DNA of 64,000 bases from Lentzea californiensis (GTDB lineage: Bacteria > Actinomycetota > Actinomycetes > Mycobacteriales > Pseudonocardiaceae), in the NCBI RefSeq assembly GCF_024648825.1, contig NZ_JANBBE010000021.1, forward strand, positions 23,488 through 87,487, written 5' to 3'. Position numbers and translations under genes: made by a program. The notes under the pieces were generated by a model. It ran no database searches and was not told where the DNA came from. It saw nothing but the letters and a program-made list of their open reading frames with translations. How positions within the stretch are numbered: position 1 is the first letter of the stretch; each line of letters begins with the position of its first letter. This document shows positions 1-8,277 of this stretch, piece by piece.

Positions 1-1
1 G

Positions 2-235
2 CACGGCGCCGACGTCGTGCTCGCCGGGGACGTGTTCTACGACGCGGAGATCACCGCGCTGGTGCTGCCGTTCCTGAGCAGGGCCGCGGCACGGGGCGCG
101 GTGGTGCTGCTCGGGGACCCGGACCGCGCGCACCTGCCGCGCGACCGGTTCACCGCCCGCGCCCGCTACCAGGTGCCGGTACCGCTGACGCTGGAGAGCA
201 CCGAGACCCGCGCCGCCACGGTCTGGCGCGCCTAG
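2..235 (+). CDS. Class I SAM-dependent methyltransferase, C-terminal part (partial)
   Basis: The frame is open from the window edge to a TAG at 233-235, so only the last 77 residues are visible. The stretch ADVVLAGDVFYD, followed by a strand-helix VLPFLSRAAARGAVVLLGDP, matches the post-motif II/III part of seven-strand methyltransferases of the METTL20/nicotinamide N-methyltransferase-like group, where a conserved D-x-x-Y follows the fourth strand. The tail ends in TVWRA, as in many actinobacterial members. The SAM-binding GxGxG motif and the start lie outside the window, so the substrate (protein lysine or small molecule) cannot be judged. Confidence 0.6.
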   Translation, partial: HGADVVLAGDVFYDAEITALVLPFLSRAAARGAVVLLGDPDRAHLPRDRFTARARYQVPVPLTLESTETRAATVWRA

Positions 236-248
236 TGCGGACCAGGGT

Positions 249-611
249 CTAGCTGGTCACCAGGCAGAACGGATGCCCGGCCGGGTCGGCGTAGACGCGG
301 AACCCGACGTGCTTGGACGAACCTTCGAGCAGCGTCGCGCCTAGGGCCAGTACGAGCGGCTCGGCGACGTCGAGGTCGGTGACCATGACGTCGAGGTGGA
401 TCTGCTGGGGGTGCTCCTGGCCGGGCCAGCGCGGCGGCGAGTAGTCCTCGACGCGCTGGAACGACAGGCGCCGGCCGTTCGCCGTGACGAGCGTGGACCA
501 GTCGCCGTCGGAGTCGGTGATCTCACCACCGACGACCTGCCGGTAGAACCCGGCGAGCGCGCCGGGGTCCGGGCAGTCGATCACCACGTCGTAGAACTCA
601 CCGATCACCAC
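249..611 (-). CDS. VOC family (glyoxalase/bleomycin-resistance fold) protein
   Basis: This 120-residue protein has the usual length and layout of a single-chain VOC protein: two beta-alpha-beta-beta-beta units, the first opening with YDVVIDCPDPGALAGFYRQV and the second with HLDVMVTDLDVAEPLV. It ends in the typical DPAGHPFCLVTS strand. The N-terminal unit lacks the first metal His of classical glyoxalase I, while the second unit keeps H and D residues. It therefore may bind a ligand rather than act as a lyase. It lies nine bases downstream of the ZIP transporter gene on the same strand and may be cotranscribed with it. The substrate is unknown. Confidence 0.75.
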   Translation of the reverse strand: MVIGEFYDVVIDCPDPGALAGFYRQVVGGEITDSDGDWSTLVTANGRRLSFQRVEDYSPPRWPGQEHPQQIHLDVMVTDLDVAEPLVLALGATLLEGSSKHVGFRVYADPAGHPFCLVTS

Positions 612-620
612 CCCGGAAAT

Positions 621-1370
621 CTAGCCCAGCCGCTCGACCACGAACGCGGTGAGGAACCCGGCGGTGGTGCACAGCCCGGTGTAGAGGCGGGCCCGCTCGT
701 AGGCCTCGGGGATCATGGTGTCCGCGATCATCGCCAGGATCGCCCCCGCCGCGACCGCGGTGATCACGGCGATGAGTTGCGGCGACGCGCCGTCGAGCAG
801 CAGGTTGCCCAAAGCTGCGGACAGCCCGCTCGCCACGGCGATCGCACCCCACACCCCGAACACGTAACCGGGACCGCGGCCGGCCTGTTTCATGCCGGCG
901 ACGCTGGAGAGCCCTTCGGGGACGTTCGAGATGACCACCGCCGCCAGCATCGCCACCCCGACCCCGCCGCCGCTGAGCAGCGACACACCCAGCACCACTG
1001 ACTCGGGCACACCGTCGAGCAGCGCTCCCACGGCGATCGCCGTGCCGCTGCCCGCCTGGTCGTCCTCCGTCGGCTGGTCTCTGCTGCGCTTGCGGTGCCG
1101 CGCCCCGCGTCTGGCGAGCAGCAGGTTCGCCAGCACGTAGCCGACGGCGCCGCCGAGGAACCCGGCGGAGGTGGCGAGCAGGCCACCGGTCTTCTCCGCC
1201 TCGTCCATCAGCTCGAACGCCGCCGCCGCGGTCAGCACCCCGGCGCCGAACGCCATCACGACGGCCACGACGTCGCGGGGCACGCGCAGGAACCAGGCGA
1301 CGAGCGCGCCCACCACGAGCGCGCCGCCACCGGCCAGTCCCCAGATCCCCGCCTCGATCCACTGCGGCAT
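621..1370 (-). CDS. ZIP family metal transporter
   Basis: This is a 249-residue integral membrane protein with about eight hydrophobic segments and a short polar loop (around residues 90-110, rich in R, K, D and E) between the third and fourth. That matches ZIP family divalent metal (zinc/iron) uptake proteins. The signature transmembrane motifs are visible: LLDGVPESVVLG and VISNVPEGLSS, the latter corresponding to the family NxPEG metal-site motif. The ATG at 1368-1370 is chosen because it gives a standard ZIP N-terminus; a longer open frame upstream runs antisense through the neighbour and is a shadow. The gene lies downstream of the damaged epoxide hydrolase and upstream of the VOC gene, all on the minus strand. 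Confidence 0.8.
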   Translation of the reverse strand: MPQWIEAGIWGLAGGGALVVGALVAWFLRVPRDVVAVVMAFGAGVLTAAAAFELMDEAEKTGGLLATSAGFLGGAVGYVLANLLLARRGARHRKRSRDQPTEDDQAGSGTAIAVGALLDGVPESVVLGVSLLSGGGVGVAMLAAVVISNVPEGLSSVAGMKQAGRGPGYVFGVWGAIAVASGLSAALGNLLLDGASPQLIAVITAVAAGAILAMIADTMIPEAYERARLYTGLCTTAGFLTAFVVERLG

Positions 1371-1372
1371 GG

Positions 1373-2263
1373 CTACATCTTGGCGAAGAACACCCTCAGG
1401 TCGCTCGCCGGCAGCGCGGGCGAGTCGTGCCCGGAGTAGTGCCCGCCGGTCTCGAACTCCGACCAGTGCACGAGGTTGTGGTGGTCGCGTTCGGCGAAGC
1501 GGCGGATGGTCTGGAAGTCGTCGGGGAAGATCGCGACGCCCATCGGCACCGTCGTCGGCTCGCTCGGCTGGTCCTCGCGGTGCGCGTCCTCGTAGTACAG
1601 CCTCGCGCTGGAGCCCGCGGTGGCGGTGAACCAGTAGATCGCCACGTTCGCGAGCAGGAAGTCCTTCGTCACGGCCGGTTCGCCCATCAGCTGCATCGTC
1701 CACGCGAGCTGGCCGACGGGGGAGTCCGCGAGCGCGAACGCCACGTTCTGCGGCCGCGACTGCTGCAGCTTCGCGTAGCCGGACATGTTCTCCCAGAAGT
1801 ACTGCAACACCCCGAGGCGGCGGAAGTCGTCCTCGGTCAGGCCCTCCATCTCGGCCGGGTCGCCCGAGGGGAACGAGAAGATCTGCGTGACGTGCACGCC
1901 CACGACGTGCTCGGGGTCGGCCCGCCCGACCTCCGGCGCGATGATCGCCCCCGCGTCGTTGCCGTGCACCCCGTACCGCCGGTAGCCCAGCCGCGCCATG
2001 AGCTCGGCGAACGCCGCGGCGATGCGCCCGGAGTGCCAGCCGGTCTCGGTGGTGGGCCCGGAGAACCCGAAGCCGGGGATGGACGGGATCACCAGGTGGT
2101 GGTCCTCGCGACCGGGCCATCTCCCGCACGTCCGCGACGTCGTCGCCGTAGCGCGCACCGGCCCCCGCACCTGGTCGGTCCACCGCGTCCGCACCAGACG
2201 AGCCCGCAACTCGTCGATGTCGGCGTCGTCGACCGCGACGGGGAATTCCCTGATCTCCGTCAT
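1373..2263 (-). pseudogene. Epoxide hydrolase (EHN family), internally deleted
   Basis: The frame encodes 296 residues of an alpha/beta-hydrolase epoxide hydrolase. The N-terminus (to RTRWTDQV) and everything from HHLVIPSIPGFGFSG to the end align with the family and with the intact paralogue at 29832-30920. Between them about 70 residues are missing, including the HGWP oxyanion-hole strand. The junction (about 2100-2165) reads out of frame: another frame there spells YGDDVADVREMA, the expected sequence before the deletion. A frameshift plus a deletion have thus left the reading frame open by chance. The nucleophile region GNDAGA and the C-terminal FETGGHYSGHD His region remain. Hydrolase activity is unlikely. 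The gene is divergent from a WYL regulator. Confidence 0.75.
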
Positions 2264-2271
2264 AACCCGAA

Positions 2272-2286
2272 GCTAACGACGTTTGC
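2272..2286. promoter_or_regulatory. Imperfect inverted repeat in WYL/epoxide hydrolase divergent promoter
   Basis: GCTAACG-A-CGTTTGC is an inverted repeat with one mismatch (inner AACG-A-CGTT perfect), sitting in the 52-bp gap between the two divergent genes. Its place fits an operator for the WYL regulator or a promoter element, but it is short and the role is inferred. Confidence 0.35.
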
Positions 2287-2315
2287 GGCCAGCCTCTGTC
2301 CTAAAGTCTGCGTCC

Positions 2316-3260
2316 ATGTTGGAAACCTCGGCGCGCCTGCTGCGCCTGCTCGGCCTGCTGCAGTCACGTCGCGACTGGCAGGGCAGCGAACTCGCGGACG
2401 AACTGCGGATCAGCCCCCGCACCGTCCGCCGCGACGTCGACCGCCTGCGCGAGCTGGGCTACCCGGTCAACGCCACCACCGGCTCGTTCGGCGGCTACCG
2501 CCTCGGCGCCGGCGCCGAGCTCCCACCCCTGCTGCTCGACGACAACGAGGCCGTCGCCGTCGCCGCCGCCCTGCGCACCAACGCCGTCACCGGCCTCGAA
2601 GAGGTCTCCCTGCGCGCCCTGCTGAAACTGGAACAGGTCCTCCCATCCCGCCTGCGCCACCGCGTCTCTGCCCTCGAACAGGTCGAATCCGTCCCACGCG
2701 ACTCCCCGGCCCCCGCCCTGGACCCGGAACTGCTCACCGTCCTCGCCGCGGCCTGCCGCGACAGCGACACCCTGCGCTTCGACTACCAGGCCCACGACGG
2801 CACCGCGACCCGCCGCCGCGTGGAACCCCACCGCCTCGTCAACTGGGGCCGCCGCTGGTACCTCGTCGCCTGGGACGCCGGCAAACAGGACTGGCGCAGC
2901 TTCCGGGTAGACCGCATCACCCCGCCCCAGCCCCCGCACGGCCCGCGCTTCACCCCGCGAGACCTCGACGCCACCACCTACGTCGCCTCGCGCGTCACCC
3001 AAGCCGCCTGGCGCTTCCAGGCCCGAGTCCTCGTCCACGCCCCGGCCGACGCCGTCGCCGCCCGCATCCACGCCGCCATCGGCACCGTCGAAGCCGTCGA
3101 CCCGGAGTCGTGCGTGCTCGTGACCGGCTCCGACTCCGTCGAAACGCTCGCCGTGTGGATCGGCATGCTCGGCTACGACTTCGAGGTCACCTCACCACCC
3201 GAGCTCGTGGCACACGTTCGCACCCTTGCGGCCCGCTACGCCCGCGCCGTACAAGACTGA
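2316..3260 (+). CDS. WYL-domain (YafY/DeoR-like) transcriptional regulator
   Basis: This 314-residue regulator starts with a winged helix-turn-helix (LLRLLGLLQSRRDW, then LRISPRTVRRDVDRLRELGY, about residues 3-55) and continues with a WYL ligand-sensing domain (about 130-225, core RWYLVAWD) and a C-terminal WCX-like extension. Such proteins bind DNA and a ligand, often nucleotides or a metabolite, and control adjacent genes. The ATG at 2316 is preferred because MLETSARLLRLL is identical to the start of the paralogue at 28842-29768. It is divergent from a damaged epoxide hydrolase, the same pairing found intact at 28.8-30.9 kb, so its original target has probably lost function. Confidence 0.85.
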   Translation: MLETSARLLRLLGLLQSRRDWQGSELADELRISPRTVRRDVDRLRELGYPVNATTGSFGGYRLGAGAELPPLLLDDNEAVAVAAALRTNAVTGLEEVSLRALLKLEQVLPSRLRHRVSALEQVESVPRDSPAPALDPELLTVLAAACRDSDTLRFDYQAHDGTATRRRVEPHRLVNWGRRWYLVAWDAGKQDWRSFRVDRITPPQPPHGPRFTPRDLDATTYVASRVTQAAWRFQARVLVHAPADAVAARIHAAIGTVEAVDPESCVLVTGSDSVETLAVWIGMLGYDFEVTSPPELVAHVRTLAARYARAVQD

Positions 3261-3262
3261 GC

Positions 3263-3529
3263 ATGGCCATCACCGGACGGGACATCGAGCACCTGCTCTA
3301 CACCGACACACCCGACCCGATCATGGTCGTGCACAACGGGGAGACGGAGATCGTGGCCGCCGCCCGGCTGGGCGGCCGGACCGGCGCCGTCGTGGTGTGC
3401 TCGCGCAGCGAGGTCCTGAGGTGGGTGGGGGAGCGAGACCTCACCGAACAGGACCTCGCGACCCTGGCGCAGGCGCTGACGGTGGCCATTGAGGACCCAG
3501 CTCGGCAGCAGCCGCTCTGGCCCGCCTGA
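3263..3529 (+). CDS. Small protein of unknown function
   Basis: This 88-residue acidic protein starts with ATG two bases after the WYL regulator stop, so it is probably cotranscribed. It has no signal peptide or membrane segment. The predicted fold alternates short strands (PIMVVHNGETEIVAAA, GAVVVCSRSEVLRWV) with a C-terminal helix starting at LTEQDLATLAQALTVAIED. I do not recognise a family. Its coupling to the regulator suggests an accessory role, but nothing in the sequence shows it. It abuts the convergent CadD-like gene. Confidence 0.55.
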   Translation: MAITGRDIEHLLYTDTPDPIMVVHNGETEIVAAARLGGRTGAVVVCSRSEVLRWVGERDLTEQDLATLAQALTVAIEDPARQQPLWPA

Positions 3530-4123
3530 TCAGCCCGAGAACAACACCAGAAGACCAATCGCGATCAGCACGACCGGCAGCGCGACGTGGCCCCACTTCG
3601 CGAGGGCCCGCGCCACCACCTGGCGTGACGCCAGGAACCGGCCCGCCCCGCACCACACGCCCACCAGCAGCAGGAACACCACGACGTAGACCCACAGCGA
3701 GTCCGTCACGGCGAAGACCGGCACGTAGACGCCGATGTTGTCGCCGCCGTTGGCAAGGGTCGCACCGGCCATCGCCAGCATGCCCGGCGCGGCGTCCGGC
3801 TCGTCCTCGTCGTCCGAGCCGCGCCACAGGCACCAGGCGGCCTTGAGGCCGAGCGCCAGGGGGATGAGACCCAGCCATGGGCGGAAGTGGGCGGGGAGCA
3901 GGGACGCGCCCAGCGCGCCGAGCACGGCCAGCGCCAGGATGGCGGCGAAGCCCAGGTACTGGGCCGTCACCACCTGCCAGGCCGCCTTCGCCCGCGCGAA
4001 GAACAGCGCGAGGAGCACCAGGTCGTCGACGTTCGTCACCGCGAACATGCCTGCCGCCTGGCCGATCACCCCGAGATCCACCGCGGCATTCTCACGCACA
4101 CGAAACGGATGGCTCATCCACAT
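3530..4123 (-). CDS. cadD: CadD-like cadmium resistance transporter
   Basis: The 197-residue membrane protein has about five or six hydrophobic helices. It carries the paired family motifs FAVTNVDDLVLLALFFA (first helix) and TLANGGDNIGVYVPVFA (mid-protein), whose Asp residues in the membrane are characteristic of CadD/LysE-superfamily heavy-metal exporters. An acidic cytoplasmic loop (DDEDEPD) separates the halves. The start could be ATG at 4123 or 4117, and no strong ribosome site distinguishes them. There is no CadC-type regulator beside it. The gene is divergent from the SDR gene and the 53-bp gap contains the TetR-type operator described below. Confidence 0.75.
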   Translation of the reverse strand: MWMSHPFRVRENAAVDLGVIGQAAGMFAVTNVDDLVLLALFFARAKAAWQVVTAQYLGFAAILALAVLGALGASLLPAHFRPWLGLIPLALGLKAAWCLWRGSDDEDEPDAAPGMLAMAGATLANGGDNIGVYVPVFAVTDSLWVYVVVFLLLVGVWCGAGRFLASRQVVARALAKWGHVALPVVLIAIGLLVLFSG

Positions 4124-4147
4124 CTGTGCTAGCGTCGGTGACGTAAG

Positions 4148-4162
4148 CGGATCAGCTATCCG
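4148..4162. promoter_or_regulatory. Putative TetR operator upstream of SDR gene
   Basis: CGGAT-CAGCT-ATCCG is a perfect 5-5-5 inverted repeat 14 bases before the SDR start codon. The pattern CGGATnnnnTATCC recurs at 5024-5038 immediately before the tetR gene, which supports both as binding sites of the TetR protein encoded at 5054-5614. Confidence 0.55.
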
Positions 4163-4176
4163 GATTGGGGAATGTC

Positions 4177-5043
4177 ATGGCACCCAGAGCAGTGGTCACC
4201 GCGGGAACCGGAGGCATCGGGCTGGAGACAGCCCTCGGACTCGCGCAAGCCGGCTACGCCGTCACCGTCGTCGGCCGCAACCCCGAACGCGGCGCACGAG
4301 CCGTCGAAAGGATCAACGCAGGGGGAGGGGAGCCGGCACGGTACCTGCGAGCCGACCTCGCCTCGCTCGACGAGGTACGCGCGCTCGCCGCACAGATCGC
4401 CGCGGAGGGCGAGCTGGCGGTGCTGGTCAACAACATCGGCGCCATGTTCCCCGACCACACCCGCATCGACGGCGTCGAAGCCACCTTCGTCGTCAACCAC
4501 CTCTCGCCCTACCTGCTCACCGAATCCCTGCTCCCGGTGCTGACCGGCCGCGTCGTCAACGTGACCTCCGGCTCCATCACCACAGCCAGGAAGAACTTCG
4601 ACGACGTCGAACCGCCCGGCGGCTACTACGGCTTCCACTGGTACGGACGCGCCAAGCTCGCGAACCTCGCCTACACCCTCGACCTCGCCCACCGGCAGAC
4701 CACCGTCTCAGTGCTCGCCGCCGACCCCGGCGGCGCCGCCACCGACATGACCGACGGCACCCTGCGCACACCCAAAATCGTGTCACCAGGCCTGCGACTG
4801 CTCTGGCCACTCGTCCGCCGCACCTTCGAACGAGCCACCTCCGGACCCGCCTCCGCCGCCGCCCGCCCCTCGATCCTCGCCGCCACCGACCACACCCTCG
4901 CCTCCGGCACCGTCATCGGCCGCCACGTCACCCCGGTACGACCGAACCGCACCGCCGCCGACCCCCGCGTTCAGCAGGCCGTGCGCAGGCTCAGCGAGAG
5001 GCACGCACCACTCGTCCGCGTTCCGGATGGCGTATCCAATTAG
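4177..5043 (+). CDS. Short-chain dehydrogenase/reductase (SDR)
   Basis: This 288-residue NAD(P)-dependent oxidoreductase has a Rossmann N-terminus (VVTAGTGGIGLETALGLA, about residues 6-23). It also has the NN-x-G strand (LVNNIGAMF) and catalytic Ser and Tyr-x-x-x-Lys in VTSGS and WYGRAKLAN. It resembles the retinol-dehydrogenase/WWOX-like SDRs with a long C-terminal part. The ATG at 4177 follows a GGGGA ribosome site at the right distance. The gene overlaps no upstream gene and is followed by tetR, whose start lies 11 bases after this stop; the two likely form an autoregulated operon under the palindromes at 4148 and 5024. The substrate is unknown. Confidence 0.85.
   Translation: MAPRAVVTAGTGGIGLETALGLAQAGYAVTVVGRNPERGARAVERINAGGGEPARYLRADLASLDEVRALAAQIAAEGELAVLVNNIGAMFPDHTRIDGVEATFVVNHLSPYLLTESLLPVLTGRVVNVTSGSITTARKNFDDVEPPGGYYGFHWYGRAKLANLAYTLDLAHRQTTVSVLAADPGGAATDMTDGTLRTPKIVSPGLRLLWPLVRRTFERATSGPASAAARPSILAATDHTLASGTVIGRHVTPVRPNRTAADPRVQQAVRRLSERHAPLVRVPDGVSN
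5024..5038. promoter_or_regulatory. Second copy of the SDR/TetR operator
   Basis: CGGAT-GGCGT-ATCCA lies in the last codons of the SDR gene and 15 bases before the tetR ATG. It matches the site at 4148-4162 in 10 of the 10 core half-site bases (CGGATnnnnTATCC), consistent with separate autoregulation of tetR. Confidence 0.5.
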
Positions 5044-5053
5044 TCTGGAGGAC

Positions 5054-5614
5054 ATGACGCCGCAGCGAAGGGACGCCGCCCGCAACTGGGAGCACATCCT
5101 CACCGTCGCCCGAGAACTCGTCGACGAAGGCACCCCGCTGCAACTCAACGACGTCGCCCGCCGCGCGGGACTCGGCGTCGGCACGGTCTACCGGCACTTC
5201 CCGACCACCGAAGCGCTCCTCGAGACCGTCGCCACGCCCTGTCTCGAAGCACTCGCCGGCTGCGGCGAACAAAGCCTCACCCACGACGACCCCTGGACCG
5301 CGTTCGCCGACTTCCTCACCAAGGTCGTCGAAAGCCAGGTCAGCGACCCCGCACTCGTCAAAGTCGCCGCCACCGCCCACGACGTGCTCCCACGCACCAC
5401 CGAACTCAAAGCACAGATCCTCGACACCGGCGCCACACTGCTCGCCCGCGCCCGCGACGCCGGAGCCGTCCGCCCCGACGTCGACGACGCGGACCTCGTA
5501 CCCCTCATGTGCGGCATCGCCTACGCCACCTACGTCCACAGCGCAGGCCCCGCAGACCGCCTCCCCACCGCACGCCGCTACCTCGACACGCTGCTCCGAG
5601 GCCTACACACCTGA
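5054..5614 (+). CDS. TetR family transcriptional regulator
   Basis: The 186-residue protein has a helix-turn-helix within LNDVARRAGLGVGTVYRHFP (about residues 34-53), followed by a helical ligand domain typical of TetR repressors. ATG 5054 is preferred over an in-frame ATG at 5027 because GGAGG precedes it. It follows the SDR gene on the same strand, and matching inverted repeats precede both genes, so it probably represses the SDR gene and itself in response to an SDR substrate. Its 3' end overlaps the convergent oxidoreductase gene by 12 bases. Confidence 0.85.
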   Translation: MTPQRRDAARNWEHILTVARELVDEGTPLQLNDVARRAGLGVGTVYRHFPTTEALLETVATPCLEALAGCGEQSLTHDDPWTAFADFLTKVVESQVSDPALVKVAATAHDVLPRTTELKAQILDTGATLLARARDAGAVRPDVDDADLVPLMCGIAYATYVHSAGPADRLPTARRYLDTLLRGLHT

Positions 5615-6397
5615 ACGCGGGGGACCAGCCGCCACGAACGCCCGCAACTCATCCAGCCCCTGAGCGCCACCATCGGTCAACATCCACGTCACACCGGCGC
5701 GCTCGTACTCGCCCGCCTCAGGTAACGCAGCGCCACCCCACAACACGACATCACCATCAGCCGGACCACCCGACGCCACGAAATCCGCCTTCAGGCGAGC
5801 CGCATCAGCGGGGGAGAGCACCACCAAGCCCTCAGGGCCGAACGTCGCCGGCACCACACCCGCCGCATGCTCCGCCGCACGGAACGGCGCCGACCGAGGC
5901 CAGATCCCACCCACCCAGATCGGCACCTCCACCGGCGCGAACCGCACACCCGACACGTCGAACAACGCACCGTGGTGCTCCACCTCCGCACCCGACAACA
6001 ACGCCCGCAACAACTCCACCCCCTCCGACAACGCCCCAGCACGCGACGCACGCTCGCCGAAGGGGGAGAAGTCCTGCGGCACACCCGCACCCACCCCCAG
6101 CACCAACCGCCCACCCGACAACCGCTGCAGGGTCGACGCCTCCAACGCCACCTTCCACGGACGCCGACGCCCCAACGACGTCACCAACGGCCCCAGCGAA
6201 ATCCGCGACGTCCGCGCCGCCACCGCACCCAACGTCACCCAGACATCCGAGACAACAGGCTCACCCGGCACCACCACGTGATCCCACAGGAAGAACCCGT
6301 CCCACCCCGCCGCCTCGGCCTCCACCGCGAGCGACACCAGCACGGACGGATCACCGAGCTCCGAACCGAACGAAGGAACATAAATCGCACAACGCAT
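5603..6397 (-). CDS. LLM class flavin-dependent oxidoreductase (copy 1)
   Basis: A 264-residue luciferase-like TIM-barrel flavin (FMN or F420) oxidoreductase. The N-terminus MRCAIYVPSFG, the EAEAAGWDGFFLWDH strand-helix and the LSGGRLVLGVGAGV motif are standard for the class. It is a close paralogue of the next gene (6434-7234): both start with the same peptide pattern and share long identical stretches, so they are a tandem duplication. The reaction is unknown; related proteins are monooxygenases or F420-dependent dehydrogenases. The 3' end overlaps tetR by 12 bases. Confidence 0.85.
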   Translation of the reverse strand: MRCAIYVPSFGSELGDPSVLVSLAVEAEAAGWDGFFLWDHVVVPGEPVVSDVWVTLGAVAARTSRISLGPLVTSLGRRRPWKVALEASTLQRLSGGRLVLGVGAGVPQDFSPFGERASRAGALSEGVELLRALLSGAEVEHHGALFDVSGVRFAPVEVPIWVGGIWPRSAPFRAAEHAAGVVPATFGPEGLVVLSPADAARLKADFVASGGPADGDVVLWGGAALPEAGEYERAGVTWMLTDGGAQGLDELRAFVAAGPPRSGV

Positions 6398-6433
6398 GAC
6401 CCGAGTGTGGCAACCACCCCCGACAAGATCATC

Positions 6434-7234
6434 TCAACGCGGCGGACCAGCGGAAACGTACGAACGCAGCTCACCGAGCGACGCCTTCCACCCGTCCAGC
6501 AACAGCCACGTCGCCCCGGCGTCCTCGAACTCCGACACCCGCGCCGCCGACGGCCGCGCCCCACCACCCCAGATCGCCAGATCCCCATCAGCGGGCCCAC
6601 CCGCCGCCACGAACTCCGCCTTCATCACCGCAGCCTGCTCAGCAGACGCCACCGCGAACCCACCCGACCCGTCCTGAATGATCGGGAACAACCCCGCCGC
6701 CCGCGCCACAGCCACGAACGGCACCTTCCGCGGCCAGATCCCCGACGTCCACACCGGCACCTCCACCGGCGCCAACCGCACCCCGGACACCTCGAACACA
6801 GCACCCCGATGCTCCACCGGCTCACCCGAGAGCAACTCCTGCACCAACTCCACGCCCTCGGTCAACCGCGCCGCACGCGACCGCGCATCCGACACCTCAC
6901 CGAACGACGTGAAATCCCGAGGCACCCCCATCCCCACCCCGAGCACCAACCGCCCACCCGACAACCGCTGCAGGGTCGACGCCTCCACAGCGAGCTTCCA
7001 CGGACGGCGCCGGGGGACAGGCGTGATCATCGGCCCCAACGTGATCCGCGACGTCCGCGCCGCCACCGTACCCAGCGTCACCCACGGATCAGCCACCAAC
7101 GGCTCCGCCACCAGGTGGTCCCACATGAAGAACCCGTCCCACCCCGCCGCCTCGGCCTCCACGGCCAGCGACACCAACACGGACGGATCACCGTAGGACT
7201 CGCCATAACAAGGCACGTAGATCGCAAAACGCAT
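6434..7234 (-). CDS. LLM class flavin-dependent oxidoreductase (copy 2)
   Basis: This 266-residue luciferase-like flavin oxidoreductase lies directly upstream of its paralogue on the same strand with a 36-base gap. Motifs match copy 1: MRFAIYVPCYG, EAEAAGWDGFFMWDH, RLSGGRLVLGVGMGVPRD. The second half (substrate loop and C-terminal helices) differs more, suggesting different substrates. No regulator is adjacent; the DUF664 gene upstream on the same strand may share the transcript. Confidence 0.85.
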   Translation of the reverse strand: MRFAIYVPCYGESYGDPSVLVSLAVEAEAAGWDGFFMWDHLVAEPLVADPWVTLGTVAARTSRITLGPMITPVPRRRPWKLAVEASTLQRLSGGRLVLGVGMGVPRDFTSFGEVSDARSRAARLTEGVELVQELLSGEPVEHRGAVFEVSGVRLAPVEVPVWTSGIWPRKVPFVAVARAAGLFPIIQDGSGGFAVASAEQAAVMKAEFVAAGGPADGDLAIWGGGARPSAARVSEFEDAGATWLLLDGWKASLGELRSYVSAGPPR

Positions 7235-7249
7235 GCGGGGGAGTCTGCC

Positions 7250-7744
7250 TCAGCGACCCTCACCGGTCGCGCCGTCGAGCTGCTCCCGCAAGATGTCCGC
7301 GTGCCCCGCATGCCGCGCGGTCTCCGTCACCACGTGCACCAACACGTTGAACAACATCACGTCCGGACGCGGCCACCACGGCACATGACCAGGGGAGTCC
7401 ACCGCAAGAGAAGACACCGTCGCATCCGAATGCGCCCACACGCGCCGATAGCGACCCACAATCTCCTCACGCGACTCCGACTCGTCCGCCCGCATGTCCA
7501 GCCCACGCGCCGCCAAGTCGTCCCACCGGGGCAACGACTCAGGAAACGGCCGCCCGAACACCTCGCCGAAGTACCGCGACTCCCACAACGTCAGATGCTT
7601 CACCAGACCCAGCAGGTTCGTCCCCGAAGCCGTCAGCGGACGCCGTACGTCCTCATCGGACAGACCATCCAGCTTCCACAGCACCACCTCGCGCAACTCA
7701 CGCAGATCACCGAGCAGGTACTCCTTGGCGAACTCATCGATCAT
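7250..7744 (-). CDS. DinB/DUF664 family protein (copy A)
   Basis: This 164-residue four-helix DinB-like protein shows the conserved first helix motif LRELREVVLWKLDGLSDED, then RRPLTASGTNLLGLVKHLT and the late HVVTETARHAGHADILREQ. The three histidines (in VKHL and in the RHAGH region) are the usual metal ligands. Members of this superfamily include thiol-dependent transferases using mycothiol or bacillithiol, but most DUF664 proteins are uncharacterised. ATG 7744 has AGGG at good spacing; ATG 7762 in the same frame is an alternative. Two relatives lie at 31.0-32.2 kb. Confidence 0.75.
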   Translation of the reverse strand: MIDEFAKEYLLGDLRELREVVLWKLDGLSDEDVRRPLTASGTNLLGLVKHLTLWESRYFGEVFGRPFPESLPRWDDLAARGLDMRADESESREEIVGRYRRVWAHSDATVSSLAVDSPGHVPWWPRPDVMLFNVLVHVVTETARHAGHADILREQLDGATGEGR

Positions 7745-7920
7745 GAGCGCGAACCCTGCCATCTATCGCCACGGTGACGTAAGGGCACAGGCGACAAGAG
7801 CGGCGGTCGCGGACATCGGCTGAGCCGCCGGCTCAGGAAGCCGGTCAGAGATCTGCGCACCCGAAGAAGCTACGGCGCCTGCAGGGCGCAGAAGCGCTGT
7901 GCGACGCCGGAGGACGCGCT

Positions 7921-7963
7921 CTGAGACGCACACGGCGCAGAGGACGACAGGAGAGCGTCTCAG
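7921..7963. repeat. Inverted repeat with 9-bp perfect arms
   Basis: CTGAGACGC (7921-7929) and GCGTCTCAG (7955-7963) are exact reverse complements with a 25-base spacer. No T-run follows, so it is not a classical terminator. It could form an RNA hairpin or be a protein-binding site. Function unknown. Confidence 0.4.
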
Positions 7964-7988
7964 GCGGCCCAGATCTCCGTTACTTGAC

Positions 7989-8002
7989 ATAATGTAGATT
8001 AT
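7989..8002. repeat. ATAAT-N4-ATTAT palindrome, copy 1
   Basis: ATAATGTAGATTAT is a perfect 5-4-5 inverted repeat, very AT-rich in a GC-rich genome, overlapping a TTGACA-like hexamer at 7984-7989. The same arms and spacer length recur at 8278-8291. GGCGAAACGG follows this copy (8004-8013) and also occurs shortly before the other copy. Confidence 0.45.
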
Positions 8003-8277
8003 CGGCGAAACGGCGACCTGCGAAGATCGCTTCAGAAGGGGCCGAAACGCCCGTGTTGGCGCGTCTGCAAGTCGCAACCAACGGGCAGGCCGGCTGCGCT
8101 TGCAGACGCCACAACATCAGATCCACGGCGATGCCGGAGCGCGGTCGACACCGACGTGTCGTCAGAGAGACGTACGTGGCGAGGCGCCATTACGCTCACG
8201 ATCCCCGACAAGTGACGCCACCTGGTCCAGCGCCGTCCCGAGCCGAATCAGAACCCGGCGAAACGGACATTTCATGC

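Noticed and set aside
1427..3529. 700-codon plus-strand frame across the epoxide hydrolase and WYL genes
   Set aside because: Only its last 88 codons (from 3263) look like a real gene; the rest is Arg/Pro-rich shadow antisense or out of frame to recognised genes.
5867..7777. 636-codon plus-strand frame opposite the two LLM oxidoreductases
   Set aside because: Composition is His/Arg/Pro repeats produced by antisense of paralogous genes; no domain or start signal.
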